From assembly GCA_902729315.2 (NCBI GenBank), contig LR746280.1:151001-215000 (forward strand): 64,000 nt of DNA, in the 5' to 3' direction. Source of the DNA: Spirodela intermedia. Its lineage: Eukaryota; Streptophyta; Magnoliopsida; Alismatales; Araceae. The translations under genes and the position numbers were made by a program. This document shows, piece after piece, positions 12,401-23,285 of the stretch (positions are counted from its first letter, which is position 1; every line of letters begins with the position of its first letter). A model generated the notes under the pieces. That model saw only the letters and a list, made by a program, of their open reading frames with translations. It was not told where the DNA came from and made no database searches.

Positions 12401-15400
12401 TCAGAATACTAGTGCAAGTGTGACCCCATACTTCGCTCAATTTTCTTCTGCAGCTCAACTTGCATTGATTTTCTCACACACCACAAATTATCCAGATGAA
12501 CCACCTCTTCTTAATCTTAAAAGGTAAGCCCATTATGTAAAAGTTTTTGAGCTTCAATTTAAGTATTTTTAAGTCATTTTCCTATGACGAATTGACTAGA
12601 GAATTCCCCCCTGATCTGCTAGTGACTATATCTGTGCAGTATACGAGGACTTAAACAGGAAGATCTTGCTAAACTAAAAGAAAAACTTCAGCAAGAGGTA
12701 TTCACCCAAGTTCTCCATTTTCTAGTGTTTGATAGATTTGTTAGACTGTTTATTTGGTGTTGTAGAAAGAGGAGAAAATTAGGTTAAAATTCGTAGCCTC
12801 CTCCACTCCTATCTAAATGTAGAGAGCTGGGACCAGTACAAGTTGAGACGTAATATAGGCTTATTGGGCCCAAATTCTAAATGATGCACTATCCCACTAA
12901 CAAGAGATTAGGCCTGTTGGGTTCATATTCTAATTGACTCTTTAGCACTCCGTCAAGCTAGAGTAATTAATTATATCGAGTTTTTCTTTTCCATACCTAA
13001 AACACCTAGGTCGTTACTTTGTAAAGTATGCACAAAACAAGGCATAAATGTTAGAGCTAAAGTCTAAGCTGAAGTTGAGGCATTATATGCCAGAGCTGAA
13101 GCTGGAGTTGCAAACCTCAGAGTAGAAGAGATATTAGTGTTCAAGCTGAAATATAATAGCCAGAATGTTAGAAACAATCATTAAAGTTGGAGGAGATGTC
13201 AGAATTACTAACTGAAAAGTAGAGGCTGGTGACAGAACCGGGTTACGAGATGTAAAACTGAAGCCAAAACTGTATAGTTTGACATAGATGCTGGATTATC
13301 TGATACCGGAGAAACTGGTGCAGTATAGGCTAACATTGAACATGGAATAGCAGACGACGGTGTTGGTGCTGAAGCATTAAAGGCTGGAGTTGAGAAGGGT
13401 TCCATGGTACAATTTTCTCCCTTTTTGTTTCTTGAAGAAGATGACTTACAAGGAAGATGTTAGACATTGGTTAAATTGGAGATTTGGCGGATTCGGTCGG
13501 ACCTGCAATATCATGTATCGTGATGGTCATTGCATGCACTTGGATTGTGAAGTTGTGGTCTCTTGTGGCGGCTCGTGACGCTTGTGCTATGTAGTTGCAG
13601 CTTCCTGCGATGATGCGCATTAAAATTGCAACCATGCATGTCTTGTGGTTTCCTAATCGGTATCTTATAACAGCCAAGCAATAACAGCTTCCCGTGCAAG
13701 GTTCCGACAATGAAAGAGACACCGGAGATCGAGAGAGAGGAAGAAATTATTAGCGACATAGTATCAGTCGAGGTATACAGGTCTAGGTGTGGTTGCCGTC
13801 ATCGCCCTCAGAAAATGGAGAGCTTGAGGCTAGTAGTAGCAACATCAACAGCAACTTGACAAACTTGCGAAATTCTATCCCTAAACTCTGGTACTATGTT
13901 ATAAATAGAAGAAAAAATTAGATTATAATTCGTTATCCCCCTACTCACCCATTTGCATATGGAGAGAGGAGGAACTAATATACCATGAGATCTAATATGG
14001 CGTTAATGGTCGCATATTCAATATTGTTCATTACCGCACTAAGATGAGAGTAGGCCTATTGGGCATGTATTCCATTAGAATCTCTGACTGTGGATGCTAC
14101 GAGTTTTGGATTATTTGGAAAGTTCTTGATGAATAGTGAGAATTAGTTGTTTACCAACGGGGAATATGTGCTCTTATCTCAGTAAGAGCGTTGTACGTAC
14201 TCTCTGTGCGGATAGATGATTCCTTCTTCATTTTTTTCGGAAATAAACATACGGAACGTATACATGTGCATTTCCCTCTGGAAAAAAAATAAAATCTATA
14301 TGCACCGACCCACTTTGGAAAACATTGCAGCTTAAAACGTGTAAATGTTTTCTTGGCCGATTCTCTTGGACTGTGGTGCACTGTCACTCTGAGATGGCAC
14401 GAAATGGGATCAGCCTATAATTTAATCCTCTCGAGACTCAAAATCTTTTGAGTCTATTTGAACTTCAGATTATTTTTTTCTGGGCATTGTTAGCTTACAG
14501 GTCAGCGTAAAAGGGTAAGGCGGATATATACAGGAGAGCAGGAGAGCAGGAGAGCAGGAGAGCAGGAGAGCAGGAGAGCAGGTGTAGGAGAAGTGTTCAC
14601 TTTGATCACCTTGTCGATTCGTAACCTTAGCTGTCTCCTCGAGCTTTCTGTAGGGTGCCTTATTCACTGAAATTCAATGTTGGGTGTAAGTGATCTTGTA
14701 GTTTTCTATCTCATACTCTGTAAATATTGAAATAAAAGGTGGATAAATCTCTCTTACTTTCATATGGTCAAATATTTTTTGTCCGGCATTTCTAAATGCT
14801 TACCTAAGCCCTGCAGGCATCAGAGAATCTTGGGATGGCTATGGTCTACACTCTTGTTACTTCTGCTAAGGAGTGGCTGACAGAAAAATTTGGACAAGAT
14901 GAGACTGTCGAGGATGATGATGAAGATGATTCGGCTAAAGAAGATGTATGGCCCCATCCTCTGAACTTTTTTTTTTTTGGTCCATTTGTTCTGATACATC
15001 TTCTCCGTTAAATTTTTCCATGATTTAATTGCTTAGTTTTTGAAGCACCGATCGAAAAATGTTGTATTGAGTAATAATGAGTTAATCCTCGTCTTCATGC
15101 CTACCACTCTGTTATTTTCCTTGCCTGAGAGATGTATCTTGGATGGTAAACATATGAGATCGTGATGTGCTGGTATGTCTGTGCTAGTCTTCATGGTCGC
15201 TTGATGGGTGTTGAAAAAAGGCGTGTGCTTTCTCGTATTTCACCCCTCGCTAACGGTGCCCCTGTCCCCCATCTCAGATAATTATCCCGCATGGCGAGCC
15301 TGTCACCGTGGAAACGTTCATGGCATGGAGGGAGCGATATGAAGCCGAATTGGCGCTTGAGAGAGCCAAGTAAGGGCCGCCGAGCGTCTGTATGCCATGA

Positions 15401-16109
15401 GGCATCATGAGGTTTCTTAATATAGCAAAAGTTTAGGCCCTGTATGCTATGCGGCATATTTTTGAGGATCGTTCCCTCCCACCCAGCTGAAAGGGTTGCG
15501 CTCCGTTTCCAGGTTGATGCCGGAGTCCGCCCTGGTAGCACCCAAGGAGAAGAGGCTCACGGGCAGACAGTGGTTCGAGAGTGGAAGAGCGGCGACGGTA
15601 ATCTCCTTGCTCCCCTCTGATAACTCGGTGTGGACGTCTTTGTCGGTTTGCTGCATCTCGAGCTGGTTGGTTGAGATGTCCCTGCCCGCCCACCCATCCC
15701 CCCACCCTTTCCTGCGATGGAATCTCTTCCTGATCTAGCCGGATCTTTTGAGCGCTTATTAAATATTTACGCGGGCGGATGAATGCGCTCATCTGTTTGT
15801 TTTTTTCTTACCTTGCTCCAGAAAGGCGCGGTGGCCGTCGCAGAAGGGTCCGAGGAGGAAGAGGAGGAAGATGTTGACTTCGAGGACGACTTCGAGGGTG
15901 GGTCTCCCAGCCCTTTTGTTTTTTGGTTGGCGGTCAATCTATCTCCGCGCTCCTCCTCATGGGTTTTAGCATCCCACGGGTCTCTCCCTCTGACTACTTT
16001 GCTTGTGCGATCGGTGTGGAGTGCAGATGAAGACGACATGCTCGAGCACTACCTGGCGGAGAGGTCGGACCAGTCCTCCGACGGCTCTAGGAGGGGATCC
16101 AGATTCTGA
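9475..16109 (+). CDS. RWDD1: RWD domain-containing protein, RWDD1/GIR2-like (DRG-binding partner)
   Basis: Coding exons, all phase-consistent, are 10134-10199, 10313-10380, 10804-10837, 11051-11065, 12454-12523, 12640-12697, 14817-14945, 15278-15369, 15513-15597, 15822-15897 and 16027-16109. A tiny first exon at 9475-9487 (MAQS) is the weakest part. The total is 262 residues. The RWD domain starts at EQEMEIEALEAILMDEF and includes NYPDEPPLLNLKSIRG. It is followed by an AKEWL helix region, an acidic stretch, PHGEPVTVETFMAWRERYEAE and the conserved ALERAKLMPES / LTGRQWFESGR block. The tail is acidic. Animal RWDD1/DFRP2 and yeast Gir2 bind developmentally regulated GTPases and Gcn1, linking them to translation control, so a cytosolic role of that kind is inferred. 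The 15-base exon at 11051 may be skipped without changing frame. Confidence 0.87.
12757..14095. mobile_element. Possible small non-autonomous LTR element in an RWDD1-like intron
   Basis: Two diverged direct repeats of about 200 bases lie in the intron between the exons ending at 12697 and starting at 14817. They are at about 12757-12960 and 13896-14095. Both begin TGTT(G/A)TA, then carry AAAATTAGxTTAxAATTCGT, a CCTACTC-like segment, CACTAA and TAGGCCT(G/A)TTGGG. The roughly 935 bases between them include imperfect tandem units of the kind GCTGAAGCTGGAGTTG at about 13050-13400 and no reverse transcriptase. The layout resembles a TRIM- or LARD-type retrotransposon. Neither a primer-binding site nor target-site duplications could be fixed by eye. 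Confidence 0.5.
14530..14582. repeat. 8-base minisatellite (AGGAGAGC)n
   Basis: About six perfect head-to-tail copies of an 8-base unit, AGGAGAGC, lie in the large RWDD1-like intron about 240 bases upstream of the exon starting at 14817. Confidence 0.9.
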
Positions 16110-16980
16110 GGCCTTCCACTCAGAGTTCCTCATTGGTTCTCAGAGTTCCCTGCATTTAATCCGTCGTTGGTGCGTTGTGGGTTGGGTGGGTGGGTTCGAC
16201 GAAACTTCCCTTCCCAGCTTGTTCCTCGCTCTCGCCTTCTTGCCTCTCGCTTCTTCTGCTGCGTCTTTTCTTTTACCAGAGTAGGCCGATGATGAGATGT
16301 AGCCCGCCTGCCGGACATGCCGCACTATGCCGATATTTACGAGTGGGGATTTGAGCCCCAGATCAAATCGTGGGCAAGTTTCTGATCGATGCGCAGATCA
16401 AGAGGTGGGCTGGATACGGGCAGGCAAGTCCTGTTCGAGCCCCTGCGACTGAAAACCGCCGGTACGCGCGCCCATCGATTTAGAGAGAGAGAGAGAGACG
16501 GCAACTAACGGGCATTAGATTATATTATACATAGCAGGCGTGGGAGTGTGCATATAAGAAGAGCCACGTATAACATGGGCGCGCGCTCGTATTTCCCAGC
16601 GCGTCGTTGTCGGAGTAGGTCTGTTTGGACTGAATCGGCGGCAGGAGTCAGCGTCGGTTGCTTCTCTCGGTGATTTCTGCCGATAAAATATGTCAACCCC
16701 CAGATATTTATCACCCTACGAAGGGAAGACTTGACCATTTGTCGGTGGGGGAAGTGTACGCGACGAAGAGACCCGAGTTCTCTTCACCGGCTCTGTTGAC
16801 CCCGGGGGGTTGTTGGAACAACTCGAGGCTCCCCATGCGGCCAGACAACTTCTCATCTTGGTCATGTGACCACCTGCCAGCCTAGCTGCAGACTGTAGCG
16901 GGCGTGGGAGGCTGCTATGTATTTCCCCACGCGGGCCATGTGCATGATTCCTCTCGTTTCGCAACTCTACATCTGTCATC

Positions 16981-17028
<48 letters not shown>

Positions 17029-17837
17029 ATAGATGGATCACCCGATGAGGTTGGTGAGGAATTCCCATGATCTGGCGAAGAGGCTGCATAAACTGCATGA
17101 GCCGCGAGATCGCGTGTCGATCGACATTGACCCATTCACTAGGTGAGCCGACATCACGGCGCCCCCTTGCAGGCATTACGGCGATCTTCGGTTGGGCCCA
17201 CATGATTAGTGCCCTAATTGGCAACCCGCATACGTGGGATGCCGGCACCGGAGACCGTTTAGTTACCAGGAAACGCCACGAGGACGAGTCGACGCCAACG
17301 CAACCGCGTGATTAATTAGTGCAGCCGTAAGCTGCATGCGTACAAATCCTGCTAATCTCGCTATGCTTGATGGCGACGCGGTTGGCTCTTTAAGGGCCGA
17401 CCAACATGAATGGACACCCCATCCTCCCGCTCGAGCTAAAAAAAGGGGACATATTTTCTCTGGTTTTTCTCTCTCCATCGGACGCTCGAAGGACATGGAC
17501 GTCCCCCGGAAGACTTACAACGAAGCCCGTGAGGTCAACGGGGTGACTGAGGGGACGGACAGATCAGCAATGCCGCTGCAGGTTAGAGCCTCCTCGTCGG
17601 ATCGACGTGGCGTCGATATCTATATCCGGGGGGCGGTGGCACCAGCTGTGAGACTTCCGCACCTTACATAAAGGTATCCCCCCTTCCCCCGACTGTCCAG
17701 AGCACACATTCCCATTTGCCGTCCATCTCTCTCTCTCTCGCTCTCTGATACAGAGCATCGTCTGGGTCTACCCTTGTTCCGTACTAGGAAGGAACTCCGG
17801 TGTTGCTGGCTGCACAAAAGGGCAGGAGGTGAGAGAG
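16110..17837. promoter_or_regulatory. Intergenic stretch, 3' of RWDD1-like and 5' of the glyoxalase-like gene
   Basis: This tandem-gene spacer should hold the RWDD1-like 3' UTR and the promoter and leader of the next gene. It contains a long perfect (AG)n tract at about 16984-17023 and a (CT)n tract at about 17727-17748, some 90 bases before the next ATG. I see no gene in it. Confidence 0.45.
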
Positions 17838-18656
17838 ATGGAGAGCACAAGAGCCGGGGGCTCACTGAGACTGTCATCCCTCAATCACATATCCGTCGTC
17901 TGCAGATCGGTGGAGAAGTCGCTCGACTTCTACCAGAACGTCCTCGGCTTCATCCCCATCCGGCGTCCCCAGTCCTTGAAATTCGAGGGCGCATGGTACG
18001 TCCCGACGCTCGGCGAAGCGCCGAGGAGGGCTCCTGCCATCTCCTCTTTGCTCACCATCCATATCCGTGAGCCATTCATTCATTATGTTGCACGGCCGTT
18101 GATTAGCTTCGTGGGAATAAACGAATCCGCAGGCTGTTCAACTACGGCATCGGAATCCACCTGCTGCAGTCGGAGGATCCGGCGAGCATTCCGGAGAGGC
18201 GAGAGATCAACCCCAAGGATGACCACATCTCCTTCCAGGTACGACTGCCCCGCTGCGCGCTGAGAGAGGTTCCTCCGATTCCCTCGCCGGCGTCACTCAC
18301 TCACTCTCTTCCGCGGTGCGCAGTGCGAGAGCATGGCGGCGGTGGAGGAGAAGCTGGGGGAGATGGGGATCCGCTTCGTCCAGAGGACCGTCGAGGAGGG
18401 TGGCATCTCCGTCGACCAGCTCTTCTTCCACGACCCCGACGGTTCCATGATCGAGATCTGCAACTGCGACGCCCTCCCCGTCGTCCCTCTCCCCGGCAGT
18501 GAGCCCATCTGGGTCTGCAAACGCACCACCGCCACCGCCAGCCTCCTTCATCCGCCGCCGCAGCAATCGCCGCAGTGCCTTCCCTCCGCCGCCGGCCACT
18601 TGGGCGACGCCTACCCTGTGTACGTCGAGGGCGACTCCTATGCGTCTCGTTTGTAG
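17838..18656 (+). CDS. Glyoxalase I-like / VOC-superfamily protein (plant GLYI-4/GLYI-7 type)
   Basis: Exons 17838-17995, 18133-18238 and 18324-18656 join in phase to give 198 residues. The vicinal-oxygen-chelate fold is recognisable from SLNHISVVCRSVEKSLDFYQ, VLGFIPIRRP, GIGIHLLQ, NPKDDHISFQCESM, the LGEMGIRFVQR segment and DQLFFHDPDGSMIEICNC. The HIS, HIS and EIC positions are the usual metal-site neighbourhood. The protein matches the short plant GLYI-4/GLYI-7 clade, described as methylglyoxal-related and stress-responsive. Whether it has metal-dependent glyoxalase activity cannot be read from sequence. A Met three codons upstream in the same frame (MREMESTR) is an alternative start. The C-terminal 60 residues are Pro/Gln-rich and variable, as in that clade. 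Confidence 0.9.
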
Positions 18657-18969
18657 ATGAAGAGAGATCCTGCCTTCTATGTTGTTATGCACCGCCGCCA
18701 ACTGGAGAGATCACCACCGATCACTGTCTGAATTTCGTCTGGTTCCACCGGTGGCGCCGTCAGGCGATGCCAGGTGTCACACCCTTGTCCTCAGCAAGGA
18801 TATTATGGCTCATATCCGCAGCTGGGCCTAAAGGCCCACTTAGTGGACGGAGTGAGTGGGAAAGGACGCCGTCGTTTTCTCTTATGATATGTTGAGGGTT
18901 GAGGGAGGGGCATACTTGTATCCTCATTTGAAGTTGCATGGTTCTTGCATGGTTTACTGTTATTCACGT

Positions 18970-19004
<35 letters not shown>

Positions 19005-19154
19005 CGCTCACTCGCTCGATCATGCTGGGAGAAATTGGCTGAACTCGGAATTGCAGTGAGTTTGATTCTGTTCTTTCTTCTTCCAGGTATGGTTCATCCA
19101 AAGTGTCGCTTCCTTGTGTTGATTCGATCCAACAGATATTATCCGCCCCACCAA

Positions 19155-19194
<40 letters not shown>

Positions 19195-20039
19195 CAGAGA
19201 GACAAAGAGAGACAGAGACGGAGAGAGAGAGAGAGAAAGAGAATCGGCGGAGGCAGAAGATATTTCCGTGTTTTAGCGGCTACTTCTTCGTCATTCCAAT
19301 GCCTATGATTCACCAACGCGTGAGGGTCGGCGATGGCATCATTCAGTAAATAGATTATGTCGGGCGGTGGGCAGACATCGTTTCCGTTGTAAATTCGGAT
19401 GTATACAAGTAACAGAAAAATGACAACCAGCAATAATAACCAACCATAACGATGATAAATAAACTCTGTTATGATGAATATTGATTCAGATCGTTTTCAA
19501 GAATTCAGCCAATGTTATTTTCACCGCCGTGCACTCTTTGACTATCAGTTCCTCACCTCTCAGCGGTCGTCGATCTCTCTTGGTGTTCTTCCAAGAACAG
19601 CTGACCACCGATTTCCTCCGCTGTTTTGTCAGAGAACAACCAAGCCCCTTCTTCAGATATCTCTTAGAGCAGCTTGTCTCCAGCTAATCAATCTCCTTCG
19701 TGATACTTACAAGAGGAGACGGTCAAATCTGCCGGTAAGAGAGGGGAGAGGGAGAGGGATCCACCATGAAGAAAGCACGCAAGAAAAGGACGTTGTCTTG
19801 TCACTCTCCGATCCTCCGGGCCCACATCGCACTCGGCAGAAGAATTTGTTCGTCCCCGGCGACGAGGAACGACAACGCAGATCGTCAATTCGGCAGCGGA
19901 GGAACTGCTACAGCTCCGCCTTGCTTGGCCCCCTGCCGGCATCTACACCTACTTTTTCTACAGAAAACGAGGTGGTCATTTTCTACACCTGACAGGAGGC
20001 CAAATCAATTCCCAAGACCTTCATCACTCATCCCGAGAG
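18657..20039. other. Intergenic stretch with microsatellites
   Basis: A (CT)n tract lies at about 18969-19003 and an impure GA/GACA tract at about 19155-19240. The open frames on either side are driven by these repeats or lack any family resemblance. I see no gene. Confidence 0.5.
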
Positions 20040-20303
20040 CTGTAGATTGAGCTTATGGTCCACGACACCAAGGCCCAATCAACAACGGCCCTTTACAAAC
20101 AGTTGCACTTTCCTGAATTAGTTTGTAAAAATAAACGGCAATCTTGCCGCAACCCCAATCTACACTATAAATAATACCTAGATCTACACATCACTTACAT
20201 AATTTTATCAATACAATCTCTCATTTTCTGTTTCACCTTCACGATCATATGATCGCTCTCTTATATTTTTTATTCTTCTTTCTTTTCTCTTCTACTCTTC
20301 CCA
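20040..20303 (+). repeat. 5' LTR of the copia element (truncated)
   Basis: This aligns with 22785-23025, sharing TTGCACTTTCCTGAAT, CCGCAACCCCAATCTAC, TAGATCTACACATCACTT, AATTTTATCAATACAATCT and CACGATCATATGATC. It ends in CCCA. About 90 bases present at the start of the 3' LTR are missing here. Confidence 0.85.
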
Positions 20304-20305
20304 CG

Positions 20306-20317
20306 TGGTGTTAGAGC
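20306..20317 (+). other. Primer-binding site of the copia element
   Basis: TGGTGTTAGAGC lies two bases after the 5' LTR end. It is a near match to TGGTATCAGAGC, the usual copia site complementary to the 3' end of initiator tRNA-Met. Confidence 0.75.
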
Positions 20318-21889
20318 GAGGTTTGCACATGAAATTCGAAGAGATGGCGCTAGCAACAAAGGTAGCGTCCCTTCTTTCCATAAAGCTGAATTCAAGATTT
20401 TATATTTTATGGAAAACCCAGCTGCTGTCAATCCTCAAAAGCTGAATGATGTATTTGATTGATGGATCGATAACGGCACCACCACCTATAATCATCAATA
20501 GTGAAGGTGAATCAATTTCAGATCCAAAGTATATAACTTGGTATCATGATGATCAATTCGTTTTGCCATAGATCTGTTCTTTAGTTAGTAAGCATGTGTT
20601 GTCAAAAGTCATCGGCTATAACACTTCTTAAGAAGTTTGGGATATTCTTGCTGGTAGTTTTGCATCCAGCAACAAATCAAGAATTCTTGAATTAACTAAA
20701 AATCTACATCAAATTTAGCGAGAAAATCTTTCACCTCAAGAATATGTTCAATCCGTCAAGAATGTGACTAATGAACTTGCTTCAGCAGAAAAAATAGTTG
20801 ATGAACATGAGATTTTTATTACAATTTTGAGAGGTCTAGGACTTAGTTACTAAAGATTTGTATTGATGATGACATCAAAAACAGAGTCAATGACAATAGA
20901 CGAAATTGATGAATCAACTTACTACTCATGATACTATTATGGCACAGTTCTTGAAAACACAAGAAATATATCAAGAATCCCCATCGGTCTTCTTTACTCA
21001 TAATATTTCATGCGAAAATAGAGACAGTACATATAGGCTAAGAAGAAGACCACAAAATTATGTCAACTATAGAGGTTGATCTCAATATGATAGAGGAACG
21101 GGAAGATATCATCAAAGATCATCACACTGACAACTATGTCATCACGTCGGCCACTGAGTATGTCAACTATGAGAGAGTTTAATAGAAACTTTGCTGGTGG
21201 ATATCAAAGCCAGAACCAATATGCAAATCCGCAAGCATTCAATGCAATGTACAATCCATATCAGTAGAATGTTGAACATGTCCATGTCTCTGCATCTTGG
21301 TATTCAGATAATAGAGCAAAACATCATGTTTTCCCAGATACAATAGGTTTTGTAGAATCCTCATTCTACAATGAACTTGACAAGTTCCACATCAACAATG
21401 GTGCAGGTTTGAAAATAAAATCACAAAGATTACTAAAAATTAATATAGCTTCTTACCCATTACATTTTAAAAACATTATTCATGTCCTTGAAATAATTAG
21501 AACATTCACAAGGTTGTTCATGATAATTCTCTACAACATTCACCACCAAGGGATGATGCAGTAGTATATCAAAATTGTCAAAAATTAAATAATGAACAAC
21601 CAAAAAATCAATTCTTCATTACCTCACACAATAATTCAGCCAATTAGGATCAAATTATCAATATCCAACATGATGCTTTGGTAGATGTACAAGATATAGC
21701 AACTACTACTCACTATCATAATGACTGCTCGCCACCTTCATCAGAATTCAGAACGGTCGAAGAGCTTTATGATTTACATATAAAAATTGAATCTTAATAT
21801 GAAGCCAATCATATAGTAAGTTATCATCTATTTCTCACTACAGAATCCACACTAGTTGAATCGGTCACTTGTATAAAGTACTATTAAAC

Positions 21890-22205
21890 AACATGACATG
21901 GTCATTAGTTCCACAACAAAATATTATTGGGTGCAGATGGGTGTATTGAATTAAATAAAATTCAGATGGTACAATTGATAGATTTAAAGCTCAATTACTT
22001 ATTAAAGGATTCAAGCAGCAATATGGTATTAACGTTAAAGAAACCTTTATTTTCATCGTAAAAATCACAACAATCAAACTAATTACAATTTTTATGAATA
22101 ACCGTCGACTCATTCAATAGTTGGATGTATCTAATATATTCCTTCATAATCAACTTGAAGCAAATGTATACATGGAACAACTAAAGAAGGATTTGTGCAT
22201 CCAAA
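21890..22205 (+). pseudogene. Copia reverse-transcriptase remnant
   Basis: The frame carries the copia RT start region (TWSLVP, GCRWVY, DGTIDRFKAQ, KGFKQQYGI, LDVSNIFLH, VYMEQ) with three in-frame stops. It ends before the catalytic YVDD region, which is deleted. Confidence 0.88.
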
Positions 22206-22668
22206 ATCTTCAAATTATAGTTGTCATTTATACATAATTTGAATATTAACACATCTCATTACCTATGTGAGTTGGGTAAAATATTCAAATTATGAATTAC
22301 CTGACTCACTAACTACTTATGTGCCATCAATCTTACAAGAACTAATAATAACACATCTCTTTACTACAAAGATCATCACTTATTTTACTCTTTTGTAGTA
22401 AATTAGATTCCAACCCAAACAAACTACTGGTATGGTGTGACAACATTGGAGCCACCTATTTGGCTAAGAATTTAATTTTTCATGCACATATGAAACACAT
22501 TGAGATTGATTTTCACTTTGTGTGAGAGGAAAGGTTATGAAGAATTAACTTCAAATTTCATTCACCTTGAGCAAAGATCAAGTTGCAAACTTACTAACAA
22601 AGGTATTACCAAAGGTACGATTTCTTGACTTAAAGGGCAAGCTCAATGTGGCTCCTACCTTGAGATTG

Positions 22669-22693
22669 AGAGGGGGGGGGGGAGGGGGGGGGG
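22669..22693 (+). other. Polypurine tract of the copia element
   Basis: A nearly pure G/A run, mostly G, lies directly before the 3' LTR start TGAAGG at 22694. This is the position expected for the plus-strand primer. Confidence 0.8.
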
Positions 22694-23025
22694 TGAAGGA
22701 TATGACCATATGTATAATGGTTTCTAAAGAAACTGTTGCAGTCTGAGCTGCCTCAACAAGAATGAGCCTTATGAAGACTAATCAGAGCTTAGGGTCCACA
22801 ACACCGATCAACAGTGGTCCTTTACAAATCGTTGCACTTTCCTGAATCTACGTTATAAACGACAATCTGGCCGCAACCCCAATCTACGTTATAACTACCA
22901 CTTAGATCTACACATCACTTTCACAATTTTATCAATACAATCTTTCATTTTCTGTTTCTCCTTCACGATCATATGATCACTCTCTTCTATTCTTGATTCT
23001 TCTTTTCTCTTCAACTCTTCTCGCA
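22694..23025 (+). repeat. 3' LTR of the copia element
   Basis: This 332-base repeat starts TGAAGG after the polypurine tract and ends CGCA. Its last 240 bases match the 5' LTR with scattered differences, so the insertion is not recent. Confidence 0.85.
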
Positions 23026-23285
23026 AGTTGACATCGATATTACCCACAAGCAATCGATATATCACCAATTATTCATCACATTCCAGAAGAAAACACACAC
23101 CGTGAATTATTTAATAAATAATAAGGGGATGAAGTAAGGGAAGAAGGCACTCCTGATCCGTCTTCTTCTAATGAACTGTCTTCTCTCGTCCCTGCGGCAG
23201 CTGTCCGTCACTATTTACAAGTGCACCGGCAGTCGCTGGCTGGTGTGGTGGCGGTCTTCCTCCGAGGGGAGAGATGGGTGATCAG

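Larger units (their letters stand above)
20040..23025 (+). mobile_element. Degenerate Ty1-copia LTR retrotransposon
   Basis: Two similar terminal repeats flank about 2.4 kb of decayed coding sequence in the plus orientation. Remnants appear in order. A gag-like segment (about 20640-20930) contains SPQEYVQSVKNVTNELASAE. A protease-region fragment lies near 21290-21420. A reverse-transcriptase segment (about 21890-22205) has GCRWVY, IKGFKQQYGI and QLDVSN in copia order. An RNase H-like tail (about 22390-22680) ends with a KVLPKVRFLDLKGKL block. In-frame stops interrupt gag and RT, and most of integrase and the rest of RT are absent. The element cannot be autonomous. The 5' LTR is shortened, so target-site duplications cannot be tested by eye. 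Confidence 0.9.

Noticed and set aside
16415-16452. tRNA-like GTTCGAGCCCC segment
   Set aside because: It resembles a T-arm only; no matching acceptor stem, D-arm or anticodon arm can be paired upstream.
19020-19433. Frames made of Leu-Ser or Arg-Glu repeats on both strands
   Set aside because: They are translations of CT/GA microsatellites. The same applies to frames at 16976-17248 and 26652-26875.
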